Shown in pieces: positions 24,164 through 32,350 of a DNA stretch of 47,818 bases. The stretch is from a virus. The position numbers and the translations under genes were made by a program. The stretch covers positions 1-47,818 of the IMG/VR virus record IMGVR_UViG_3300045993_000018; one strand, 5' to 3'. The notes beneath the pieces were generated by a model, which saw only the letters and a program-made list of their open reading frames with translations, made no database searches and was not told the DNA's origin. Position 1 is the first letter of the stretch. Each line of letters starts with the position of its first letter.

Positions 24164-27100
24164 TTATGTGCTTACATCAGTCCACATAGATGGCTGATTA
24201 TCGTTTACATCTACCCATCCAGCAATAGCATCCGGGTTAATTGGCGTCCACGGGCCTGCCTGCGTGGTGTTGATATCTGCCCACAGGGACACGAAATCCG
24301 GGGCTTCGTGGATATCAGCAGTACAGATTGCCAGAGAGCGGACATTACACACCGAGCCGCACACATCAGGTGCCTCGTAGATAAAGGCGTTCATCACCGG
24401 GATGATGATGACGAAGACGGTGGCTGCTACGGTGTCCGGGGCGTCTTGGATGGCTGCGGAGGCAGCTTCGGAGATCCCGGCTACCCCGCCTGAGACTGAT
24501 GCAGACCCAGTGTACGCCGTGGAGAATGCCACCGTAGGTGCGGTGAAGGTGGATGTGTATCGGGCTACACCCTTAGTAACACGGATTTCGTCTGTGTAGC
24601 CGTAGCCGCTGTTATACTGCCACCTCACATAATCGCCTGCGATAAGGGACGCGAATGCTGCGGAGACAGTTTGGGGTGTTCCCGCCACCCCGTTAAAGTA
24701 GGTCTTAAGCGTAGTTGCTCCGTCATAGACTACTGCGTAGTGGCACCATCCTCCGGCAGCAGTAAGGACTACAGAAGAGAACTCATTAGCGGTGCGAGCT
24801 ACGTTACTCTTGGATACCAGCAAGTCTGCGCCGGAGTTATTACGCAGGATACTGAGCGGGAGGTACGTAGCTCCGCCCTCGCCTATAGCTAGTACGCCTT
24901 GGAAGGATGCCCCTCCAATATTCAGCATGTTATGCCAGAACTCAATGGTGAACGCAGATGTGCCGAAGTTAAACTCGCCATTTAAATCTGCAAAAGCAAG
25001 CTGCACCATAGGCCCGCCACCGCTCATGCCAAACCCTGCAGACCAGCCGCCGAATTTAGAATCTACCGTGGTTACGGTAGCCGAAAGTATCGGTATCCCC
25101 TTCAAGCTACTGTCAAACGCAGTGCCGCCGTCTAAGTGACTCAGAAATACAACTTGCGGGAAATACGTATCTGTATACGCAGCCATTGCCTCTGGGAACG
25201 CAGCAGTAGCTGGCGTGAAGGCAGTGGTGTAGCGGCAGTAGTCCTTCGTGATGCGAATATCGTCAAGGTATCCGTTGAGCGGATAGGCAGCCAGTGAGTT
25301 AGCCCCAATACAAGTAAGTCCACTCCCGAGGAAAAAGGACTCGGCGTTAGTAGCAGTTCCAACCGCCGCTCCATTGAGCCAAAAATATACCGTGCTGGGA
25401 ATCTGCCGACATACAGCTATGTGATACCACTGCCCGGTAGACACTGCGATAGCGGATGAGTCTAAGGGGCTAGTCCATGCTGCCCCGCTGGTGGAAGTCT
25501 GTAAACGTAGGGTATATACCCCAGCAGTGTTAAATAACTGAACTGATATTTCCGCATTAGAACTAGCGGTGGCTCCACGATGGAAGAACACGGCTCCCAC
25601 GGCATCCCCCGGAAGGGCATTAAAGTACACCCAGCACTCTACTGTGAAGTTCCTATTCTTGAACTGGAACGCTGCATTACTGGGAACTGTTATGTAGTCC
25701 GTAGTGCCGTTCAGAAGCAAGGATGCTGTTCCAAACTTCACCTGCGCTGTACTCAACTTGGCCCCAGAAACTGCGGTAACCGTCTTCGGTGTTGGACTAC
25801 TATCGGTGATAGTCGTGCTCAGGTTCGATCCGTCGCAGTGTAGGAGAAGTCCTACGTTTGTCCATGCCGGATCGTAGTAGGCGATGGTGGATAGGGTGTC
25901 TGCGGCCTCAGTTATTGCAGCGGTGCAAGTGACTACGTTGGCTACGGTTGCATAGCCACTTCTATACGCGAATGCTGCCGTTGGCGGAGTGAAGTTGCTG
26001 GTATAGCGAACCGTATTGGAGATGCGGAACTCGTCTATCCGAGCTTGCTGTAGCGTAGCTACGTCTGTGGCAACAGAACCGGCTAGGGCTATTTGCGTAG
26101 ACGCGACATCTAGCGTGCCTGTGCCAGAGGCACTATTCACCCCATCTACATACAGAATGAATGAGGTACCTGATTTAGTAATTGCTATATGGTGCCACGT
26201 ATCTAGCGTAACTGGAGAAGAGTTTATACTAACTACCCCCCCAATCGCAGATAGACCTATCTGGTATAGATTATTTATCTGACAGAAAAAAGCACCTGTG
26301 GTACCCCAGTTAAACAGCGCTCTATAAGAATCTCCAGAAGCCTGCGGGTATAGCCAGAACTCCACAGTAAAATCTGCTGCGTGAACCGCATACGCTGCAT
26401 TCGTACTAATGAGCGCTCCCAGTGTTACACGAGCATTTAGCTTCCATGCTGCGGTGCCAAACTTGACGATATCTGTTGCTAGATTAGGAGCGCTATTAAA
26501 GGAAGTAGAAACCCACGTAATACCAGATACAGCGTCAGTATAGGTAGTGCTTCCATTAGCCCCATCAAAATGCAGGAGAGACAGCGTGTTGCTGTCGTTG
26601 GGCATAGTATCCGCAGCTTCCGTGATGTTCGCATCAGCGAAGCAGTAGGGGTAGCCTGTTATGGATGCTGTCCCTGCGGAGGCGACGAAGGTATCTGTAG
26701 GAAGCGTGAAGTTTCCGACATACCGGGCTACGCCTTTGGTTACACGGAGATCGTCTATATACCCTTTGAAATACGCCGGATAGAGCGGAGCAAAGTAGTT
26801 GAAGCCAATATACACCGAAGCGGTTGTGTCGGGTATAGCGATGGTTACTGTGGTCGTACTGACCATCGCTCCGTTCTTAAATACATAGACTGTATTTCCA
26901 GACCGCGTCACTGCTACGTGATACCACGTATTTAGACTAAACGAAGTTGCCGCAGAGCAGTCGGATACGGCTCCGCCTGCATCAAACAGATAGACGGCAA
27001 GCGCATCAAACGAGGATGCAGTGCCATCCAAACATACACGAAACTCGCGGCTACCAGACACTTCTTTAGTTATAAGCGCGCATTGATATACGCCACTATG

Positions 27101-29116
27101 TACCGTGGCATATCCGGTTAGATAGAACCATGTTTCTATCGTGAAAGCACCTGATCCAAACTCAAACTCAGCGCCATCTGCTATCCATAGCTGACTATCT
27201 GTTCCATTTAGCAGCAGGGATGCAGATCCGAATTTAAACTGTGCTGTACTGGTAACTATCGTTCCTGTAGGAACAGCGATGTGATTGTAGGTAGACGAAT
27301 CCTTGAAGATAACCCCATTATTTGCTCCATCCATGTGCATCGCAAGAACCGTATTACTCCAATACGGATCCTCAACGTAGTCAGGAGCCTCATATACTGG
27401 CCCTGCAGTTATAGCTACTGATCCGCTGCCTGTATCTGGTGCTTCTGTTACTGCAAGGGTACAGAACTGAGGAGTTATCACTACTGCCGCGCCACTCAGC
27501 GTGTCTGCAGCTTCTGTTATGGACGCCGAGAAGCCATCAGTAATCCCTGCAAACGATATGCCTACGACAGGAAATGCCGCAGTTGGTGCAGTGAAGTTGG
27601 ATGTATACCGTGCTACCCCCTTGGTGACTCGTACATCGTCCAGATACCCATTAAGGAAGTAGTCGTAGTACCCGCCGCTTCCAGAGTAGTATCTGGATCC
27701 CATATCGAAGGGACGGTTACTTAGCGTTACCGGATAGGTGTATGTACCGGCACCAACATTTGTTCCGTTGACATAGAGCGTCAATGCCGATCCAGACCGG
27801 ACAAACGCAATGTGATACCACACATTCTCCGACAGGTTATACGCAGTCTGCGCATAGTTAGGTCCGCTTGATGCTTGCAGGGATATGGCAGTGCCGCTAG
27901 ACAGGTAGCGTATTTCAAAATCATACGCCGACGCATCGGCATCGTAGATATTGATTAGTGATCCGGCAGTCCCTACTGAAAGGCTTATCCATGCCCACAG
28001 TTCGACAGTGAAGTCTCCGCCAGCAAATTGATAGGCTGAATTTGTGCCAGTCTCGACATGGGCGTTGTGCAGGAACATGCCAGAAGCAGTTCCGTACTTA
28101 ATATTAGACGTGCTTGTAGTAGCATTAACCCGACTCAGCGCACTAGCGATAGGAGACTTATCTAGGAACGTGGTTCCGCCATTGGCCCCGTCCATCGGAA
28201 CCAGCAGGATCACCCGGTTGAAATACGTATCGCCTGTAGTAGATACGTCTGCAGCTTCTGTGACGGCTAAGTTGCCGGATATGAAGGAGACTGCGGATGC
28301 TGCTGCAGTGAGCGTGTCTGGAGACTCTGTGATGGATGCAGTAGTCCCTAGAATAATGCTTGCGACACTGGATCCGTATGTAGGGCAGGCTGGAGCAATC
28401 GACGGCACATAATATCCGTTGTACCGCGCCACTCCTCTGGTAATACGTACATCATCTAGGAACCCGTTGAAGTAGTAGTATGCATACCCGCCGTACCCGC
28501 CGCCAGAATCCCAAGCGCCACCGATAGTGAACGGCGCTGTACCCATTGTATGATAATAGGTCGGCGTATTCTGCGGATACTGAATATACCCATCTACCTG
28601 TAAGGTAATCTGCCCGTTGTGCTGTACTACCGATACATACTGCCAAAAATTAGTTGCATAGTTGCCCATGCTCTGTGCAACCTGCTGTTGATCTATGTAT
28701 ACGTGATACCGAACAAAAGATCCCTCATAGGTAGCAAGCAACTGAAAATCTAACCCGTTCCCAGATACATCTACCCTAGATACTATGGACTGATTGGAGC
28801 TTGTGGGGCCAGCGTTATACACCCAAGCCTCGACTGTGAAGTCTCCGCGCTCTATTTGATATAGCGCGTTATAGGGTGTGGCTTTTAGCCATCCATTAGC
28901 AGGACAGTACCCAGAAGTTCCCCCAAACTTGCTCTGGGCATTACTGATTATCACCCCGCCATTTGAAAATCCAGCGTATAGCGGGGATCTATCTGTAATA
29001 TACGTTGACCCGCTGGTGCCGTCAAAAGGCACCAGCATTACGACATTACTGAAGTACGGATCGCCTTCCGTCGATACGTCATTAGCCTCAGTTACTGCCA
29101 GATCGGCAGTAGGCAT
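24164..29116 (-). CDS. Giant six-LamG-domain virion adhesin (1650 aa)
   Basis: Six concanavalin/LamG-type domains are arranged in tandem. Their starts (about residues 20, 294, 585, 835, 1080 and 1314) share LLxxxDGxNGxTxxxD-SP, and their ends (about 240, 515, 805, 1050, 1305, 1530) share D-D-I/VR-ITKGVARYTxxFTxPTAAF. Linkers carry a short repeat, ITEAADTLS or EAPD, in about ten copies. The C-terminal 120 residues (W-PI...GWVDVNDNQPSMW) are distinct. LamG domains bind carbohydrates, so this is a probable surface protein for host glycan or matrix binding. The start overlaps the preceding stop (TAATG). No catalytic motif is visible. Confidence 0.8.
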   Translation of the reverse strand: MPTADLAVTEANDVSTEGDPYFSNVVMLVPFDGTSGSTYITDRSPLYAGFSNGGVIISNAQSKFGGTSGYCPANGWLKATPYNALYQIERGDFTVEAWVYNAGPTSSNQSIVSRVDVSGNGLDFQLLATYEGSFVRYHVYIDQQQVAQSMGNYATNFWQYVSVVQHNGQITLQVDGYIQYPQNTPTYYHTMGTAPFTIGGAWDSGGGYGGYAYYYFNGFLDDVRITRGVARYNGYYVPSIAPACPTYGSSVASIILGTTASITESPDTLTAAASAVSFISGNLAVTEAADVSTTGDTYFNRVILLVPMDGANGGTTFLDKSPIASALSRVNATTSTSNIKYGTASGMFLHNAHVETGTNSAYQFAGGDFTVELWAWISLSVGTAGSLINIYDADASAYDFEIRYLSSGTAISLQASSGPNYAQTAYNLSENVWYHIAFVRSGSALTLYVNGTNVGAGTYTYPVTLSNRPFDMGSRYYSGSGGYYDYFLNGYLDDVRVTKGVARYTSNFTAPTAAFPVVGISFAGITDGFSASITEAADTLSGAAVVITPQFCTLAVTEAPDTGSGSVAITAGPVYEAPDYVEDPYWSNTVLAMHMDGANNGVIFKDSSTYNHIAVPTGTIVTSTAQFKFGSASLLLNGTDSQLWIADGAEFEFGSGAFTIETWFYLTGYATVHSGVYQCALITKEVSGSREFRVCLDGTASSFDALAVYLFDAGGAVSDCSAATSFSLNTWYHVAVTRSGNTVYVFKNGAMVSTTTVTIAIPDTTASVYIGFNYFAPLYPAYFKGYIDDLRVTKGVARYVGNFTLPTDTFVASAGTASITGYPYCFADANITEAADTMPNDSNTLSLLHFDGANGSTTYTDAVSGITWVSTSFNSAPNLATDIVKFGTAAWKLNARVTLGALISTNAAYAVHAADFTVEFWLYPQASGDSYRALFNWGTTGAFFCQINNLYQIGLSAIGGVVSINSSPVTLDTWHHIAITKSGTSFILYVDGVNSASGTGTLDVASTQIALAGSVATDVATLQQARIDEFRISNTVRYTSNFTPPTAAFAYRSGYATVANVVTCTAAITEAADTLSTIAYYDPAWTNVGLLLHCDGSNLSTTITDSSPTPKTVTAVSGAKLSTAQVKFGTASLLLNGTTDYITVPSNAAFQFKNRNFTVECWVYFNALPGDAVGAVFFHRGATASSNAEISVQLFNTAGVYTLRLQTSTSGAAWTSPLDSSAIAVSTGQWYHIAVCRQIPSTVYFWLNGAAVGTATNAESFFLGSGLTCIGANSLAAYPLNGYLDDIRITKDYCRYTTAFTPATAAFPEAMAAYTDTYFPQVVFLSHLDGGTAFDSSLKGIPILSATVTTVDSKFGGWSAGFGMSGGGPMVQLAFADLNGEFNFGTSAFTIEFWHNMLNIGGASFQGVLAIGEGGATYLPLSILRNNSGADLLVSKSNVARTANEFSSVVLTAAGGWCHYAVVYDGATTLKTYFNGVAGTPQTVSAAFASLIAGDYVRWQYNSGYGYTDEIRVTKGVARYTSTFTAPTVAFSTAYTGSASVSGGVAGISEAASAAIQDAPDTVAATVFVIIIPVMNAFIYEAPDVCGSVCNVRSLAICTADIHEAPDFVSLWADINTTQAGPWTPINPDAIAGWVDVNDNQPSMWTDVST

Positions 29117-29310
29117 TACTGCACCGTTTGGTCAGCGGGGGCTTTGATCGACACATCCGTTACACGGGCTGCATCGTCCTGCATCAGGACCGTATTCCCG
29201 TAGGCGTACAGTTCATCCAATGCTGCTTGCTTCTCCGCGACGGAACTCAGTCCCATTGCGATGAAAGCAATATGCTGTTTCGCCAGCTTCATTTTTTCTT
29301 GCAGAGTCAT
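29116..29310 (-). CDS. Small hypothetical protein (64 aa)
   Basis: A helical N-terminal part (TLQEKMKLAKQHIAFIAMGL, then AEKQAALDELYAYGN) is followed by a short polar tail. ATG 29310 has AGGGG upstream and the stop overlaps the start of the 1650-residue LamG gene, so the two are translationally coupled. It could be a small chaperone or assembly protein for that adhesin. No family is recognised. Confidence 0.65.
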   Translation of the reverse strand: MTLQEKMKLAKQHIAFIAMGLSSVAEKQAALDELYAYGNTVLMQDDAARVTDVSIKAPADQTVQ

Positions 29311-29322
29311 TCTGTGCCCCTA

Positions 29323-29724
29323 TCAAGTGTTGGCTGCGGTCAGCGTGAAGCTCGACACCGTGACCGTCTGGCCGCTGGTAATCGTACCGTTAACTTGCAA
29401 GTCACCAGAGCCGATGCCCGAGGTGCCCTGTACGTGGCAGACCGTTGCACCCGAGTTCCAGATGCGGAAGTGGGTGGGCGTTGCTGCAGAGCCTGCGCTG
29501 GCCGTACCAGACCATGTGCCCAGAAGCGTCTTGGTCGTGCCGGAAGCAGCGTTCATCCAGTCAGCGGGGAGCGTGATCGTGCAGAGAAGCGTGCCGGAGT
29601 CGGCAGCAGCGCAGTTGGCTGGCTGTGATCCAGAGAAGATACGAAGCAACGGAGAAGCGCCAGTGGACACTTCAACCTGATCCAGTCGGGCCAGATAAAT
29701 GGTGGATGAGTATTGAATTGCCAT
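29323..29724 (-). CDS. Conserved virion structural protein (133 aa)
   Basis: A beta-rich protein: LARLDQVEVSTGASPLLRIFSGSQP near the N-terminus, then PADWMNAASGTTKTLLGTW, THFRIWNSGATVCHVQG and a Thr/Val-rich end. I recognise this layout as a recurring small structural protein in environmental phages, often paired with a protein like the upstream 140-residue one. There is a strong ribosome site (CAGGAG) before ATG 29724. Probably part of the tail or head surface; the exact role is unknown. Confidence 0.7.
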   Translation of the reverse strand: MAIQYSSTIYLARLDQVEVSTGASPLLRIFSGSQPANCAAADSGTLLCTITLPADWMNAASGTTKTLLGTWSGTASAGSAATPTHFRIWNSGATVCHVQGTSGIGSGDLQVNGTITSGQTVTVSSFTLTAANT

Positions 29725-29737
29725 GACTTACTCCTGT

Positions 29738-30160
29738 TTAAGCATTACGAATGATAGCATTGGATGCGTCATTTAAAGGCATCCGTATGGCAAATGTCTG
29801 GTTGACACTTACCTTATCCGATCCAAAATCCAGCACTGCCACAGCCCGGTTAGCTTTACTGTAGTTGTATATCAGCGCACCCCGTGCAGTGAACGTGGCG
29901 ATGCCCCACGAAGGGTCTGAGAAGTCAACATACGCCGTGGTCCCGGTCAGGCTTACAGTGACTCCGGTAAGCGCGATACCGCCTGCAAGATAGCCTCCGC
30001 CATCTGGGACTTCGCCTGTGGTCGTGTAAACGGTAGTCGTGGAATCAAGCGATGCGGCGCTGGTATACAGGGCAATCTTGAAGGTGTCTGTACCAAATGC
30101 ATGGATTGCCTGATACAACTCCTGTTTAAAGCTGCTGCACTGTGTTTGGGATATTGCCAT
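29738..30160 (-). CDS. Conserved virion structural protein (140 aa)
   Basis: The pattern FKIALYTSAASLDSTTTVYTTTGEVP...GGYLAGG...YVDFSDPSWGIATFTARGALIYN...FAIRMPLNDASNAIIRNA is characteristic of a phage structural family known from many aquatic and soil phages, with no defined function. Beta-rich, no membrane segment. It sits between a neck-adaptor-like gene and another small beta-rich structural gene, consistent with tail or head-tail interface. GAAGG precedes the ATG. Confidence 0.75.
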   Translation of the reverse strand: MAISQTQCSSFKQELYQAIHAFGTDTFKIALYTSAASLDSTTTVYTTTGEVPDGGGYLAGGIALTGVTVSLTGTTAYVDFSDPSWGIATFTARGALIYNYSKANRAVAVLDFGSDKVSVNQTFAIRMPLNDASNAIIRNA

Positions 30161-30161
30161 G

Positions 30162-30821
30162 TCAGCTTACCTTCGCACGCGTCTGCCCATTGCGGTACGC
30201 ATCTTGCCGCTGCTTGCCATCACCCAGATTCTTGAGCAGCGTGATGGACTGCAGATACATGTCGTTGTACAGCTTGACCATATCCTCTTCGCCTTTCATG
30301 AAGCGAATCGCCTCTACCAGCGTGCGATTGAGCAGTGCCGAGTCGAAATTGTCACCGAGCCACGTATGCGCAGCCGTGACGATGGACTCCGGATAGAAGT
30401 TGTAGTGCAGTTCCGCTACGTACGCTGCATCTGGTGTGGGGCCGAGGATGAACGACAGTTCCGCAGGAGAGGCCGACTGCGGCCCAAAGATGGAATAGTA
30501 CTTGGGTGTCCCGGTAGCGGTGGGAGACGGGTATGCCTCCCGTATGAAGTTCACATCCTTATCGACAAGGTACGTGTACTCGCCCGTCAACGGAGCCATC
30601 ACCGCTAGGGAGAAGACGGACAGGAAATCATCGGGCGCACTCAGATACTTGTTGCCTGCAGTAAGACTGCCGGTCACGTTTCTCCGCAGCGCGGGCAACT
30701 GCACCGTATTGTAGATAGCCTGTTCTGCCTGCTGAATAAGCAGGTCCATGTCCGTAGTTGTGAAAGAGTTTTCGCAAACGTCCGAGACAGCCGTTACAAG
30801 CGTAGCGTACGTAAGGCTCAT
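30162..30821 (-). CDS. Probable neck/tail adaptor protein (219 aa)
   Basis: An N-terminal helical part (LVTAVSDVCENSFTTTDMDLLIQQAEQAIYNTVQLPALRRN) leads to a beta-rich middle (LSAPDDFLSVFSLAV...DVNFIREAYPSPTATGTPKYYSIFG) and a helical end (DNFDSALLNRTLVEAIRFMKGEEDMVKLYNDMYLQSI). The pattern is that of head-tail adaptor proteins of short-tailed phages, similar in layout to the 230-residue protein upstream. It starts three bases after the stop of a 58-residue gene. Probably a dodecameric ring component below the portal; this is inference from layout. Confidence 0.6.
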   Translation of the reverse strand: MSLTYATLVTAVSDVCENSFTTTDMDLLIQQAEQAIYNTVQLPALRRNVTGSLTAGNKYLSAPDDFLSVFSLAVMAPLTGEYTYLVDKDVNFIREAYPSPTATGTPKYYSIFGPQSASPAELSFILGPTPDAAYVAELHYNFYPESIVTAAHTWLGDNFDSALLNRTLVEAIRFMKGEEDMVKLYNDMYLQSITLLKNLGDGKQRQDAYRNGQTRAKVS

Positions 30822-30824
30822 GGT

Positions 30825-31001
30825 TTATGCCATTGGGCCCCGTGCAGTCCGCCCTTTGGTAGCAGCGCCGTTGCCGCGCGTTACGATGCCGGCCGTCTTG
30901 GTTCCCGTCTGCGGGTATCCGCCCGTAGCAGGCGTGGCTACCGGGGTAGGCTTGAACTTAGCATCTCCGGGCCGTGTGGATTTGTTGGATTCTGTTGCCA
31001 T
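30825..31001 (-). CDS. Small conserved basic protein (58 aa)
   Basis: A short gene starting MATESNKSTRPGDAK and ending GAATKGRTARGPMA. The RG-x-GAATKG-x-x-x-RGPMA ending is one I have seen in small proteins near the neck genes of other environmental phages. The region between is Thr/Pro/Gly-rich (FKPTPVATPATGGYPQTG). AGGA lies 6 bases before this ATG; another ATG one codon upstream (31004) is less well spaced. It is packed between the zinc-ribbon and adaptor genes. Function unknown; the basic, disordered look would suit a minor virion or nucleic-acid-contacting protein. Confidence 0.7.
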   Translation of the reverse strand: MATESNKSTRPGDAKFKPTPVATPATGGYPQTGTKTAGIVTRGNGAATKGRTARGPMA

Positions 31002-31036
31002 CATGCTTCCTAAGTAATAAGTGACACTTATGCGTC

Positions 31037-31384
31037 TTACGACATAACCACTGTGACGGTGCCTACGTACCCCGTAGCAACCAGTGCGTTGGGGGTTCCA
31101 CTGAGTGCGTTACCGCCGCCCACCGGGGCCCAACCCCATTGTATCTGCCGACTCTGCGCGTACGTGGTGTCGGGCCGTGGGTTGCGTATGGCCTGCGGAT
31201 CATTGACCGGGTACATGCCCAGTTTCAACTGCGGATGATCCGGATCCCAGCATTCTGGGCAGGCCATGATATTCGTTTTCTTCGTCTTGACTACCAGTTC
31301 CTTCAGCTTCTTGAGCTTGAACTGCTGCCCACACACATCGCACATCGCGATGCTGTTTTTACCCGATGCAAAAGGGGTTCCCAT
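31037..31384 (-). CDS. Zinc-ribbon virion-region protein (115 aa)
   Basis: CDVCGQQFKLKKLKELVVK and, 16-20 residues later, CPECWDPDHPQLKLGMYPVN form a CxxC...CxxC zinc ribbon (Cys pairs near residues 15/18 and 42/45), followed by DPQAIRNPRPD. This motif order is familiar from a small protein encoded in the late region of many phages. The C-terminal third is Gly/Val/Ala-rich. It lies directly after the gp4-like gene, with its ribosome site (GGGTG) at that gene's stop. Possibly a minor structural or assembly protein; no DNA-binding evidence beyond the ribbon. Confidence 0.7.
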   Translation of the reverse strand: MGTPFASGKNSIAMCDVCGQQFKLKKLKELVVKTKKTNIMACPECWDPDHPQLKLGMYPVNDPQAIRNPRPDTTYAQSRQIQWGWAPVGGGNALSGTPNALVATGYVGTVTVVMS

Positions 31385-31387
31385 ACG

Positions 31388-32080
31388 TCACCCGATATAC
31401 GCTTGACGCGGAACAAGCCGTGTTTCTGCTTTGTCCCGATCCTCAGAAGAAGCCGTATCCCACGCCTCATCGTACTGGGCTTTGAGTTCCTGCAGCCGAT
31501 CCATGCCACCGGGAACTTTCAATGCGAGATAGTACGATAGCCCTGCGACTAGAACGGGCAGGAAGCGAAAAGGAACGTCTGGGGTATTCACCCCATTGCC
31601 TGCATCCTGAATGCGCCGTAACCGCCAATAAACCAGTGTGTACACCCCTGTCTGGTCAGGGATGGGCCAGACAGTCACCGAGGGGGTCGCCTGCTCGCGG
31701 TTAATGACCAACTGGATCGGCCGCGCCTGCGTTAGCTTGTTCGGGATAGATGCGTATGTGGGAAGGCTGATGCGGGTAATACTGAGGTCCGCCTGCGTGG
31801 ACATGCTGCCTGCGCCAGTACGGATGACATGTTCCAGAAGGTCTACGGTGTCGGGTAGCAGATCGTAGTCCGAAGTGCCTTGGATGAGCGGGATGCTTCC
31901 CTGCTCAAATGTCCACATGTTGATGCCTCGATTGGCCCAGTCTGCGAAGAGTAAGTTCAGCGATCGCCGTGCGGTACGAAGGTCGTACCCCGAACGCATT
32001 TCTGACCCCGCACGTTCGAATGCCTCCTCAACTACTTCCGTGAGGTCTAAGGAGAAAGTAGCTGTACCCGAGGTGGTCAT
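31388..32080 (-). CDS. P22 gp4-like head-to-tail adaptor (230 aa)
   Basis: The N-terminal helical region LTEVVEEAFERAGSEMRSG-YDLRTARRSLNLLFADWANRG, then WTFEQGSIPLIQGTSDYDLLPDTVDLLEHV, is the signature I know for phage neck proteins of the P22 gp4/T7 gp11 kind. These form the ring below the portal. The middle has WPIPDQTGVYTLVYWRLRR and the end is helical (YYLALKVPG...ELKAQYDEAW). The start ATG 32080 has only a weak ribosome site after the lysine-rich small gene. Its partner is the gp10-like protein at 19526-21370. Family call from pattern memory. Confidence 0.7.
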   Translation of the reverse strand: MTTSGTATFSLDLTEVVEEAFERAGSEMRSGYDLRTARRSLNLLFADWANRGINMWTFEQGSIPLIQGTSDYDLLPDTVDLLEHVIRTGAGSMSTQADLSITRISLPTYASIPNKLTQARPIQLVINREQATPSVTVWPIPDQTGVYTLVYWRLRRIQDAGNGVNTPDVPFRFLPVLVAGLSYYLALKVPGGMDRLQELKAQYDEAWDTASSEDRDKAETRLVPRQAYIG

Positions 32081-32095
32081 CTGACTCAGCGCATG

Positions 32096-32296
32096 TTAGC
32101 AGCGCCCGCCCTTTTTCATAGTGATCTGGGTGGCCTTGGTCTTGCCACGTTGCGCAACACCATCAATGGACCCGCCCTTGGCAAACTTCATCTGCTTCTT
32201 GTCGAAGGCTTCCTCTTTCTTGGAGCCCTCTTTCGAGCCTTTAGGCTCTTTGTCCTTGCCGGATTTTTCGAACGCGGCGAACGGGTTTTTTGCCAT
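32096..32296 (-). CDS. Lysine-rich small protein with KGG motif (66 aa)
   Basis: Starts MAKNPFAAFEKSG (ATG 32296, AAAGGACTCATC upstream); a longer reading from 32347 lacks a ribosome site. The middle is Lys/Glu-rich (KDKEPKGSKEGSKKEEAFDKK) and the end is KFAKGGSIDGVAQRGKTKAT followed by a KKGGRC terminus. I recognise the GGSIDG-x-x-x-RGKTKAT ending from small proteins of other environmental phages. It is highly basic overall, so it may contact DNA or a negatively charged partner in the virion. The FAKGG element also occurs in the 672-residue protein. Confidence 0.75.
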   Translation of the reverse strand: MAKNPFAAFEKSGKDKEPKGSKEGSKKEEAFDKKQMKFAKGGSIDGVAQRGKTKATQITMKKGGRC

Positions 32297-32350
32297 GATG
32301 AGTCCTTTCAGATTTTGCGATTGTATATCACACAGATATGCCGTCAATAC

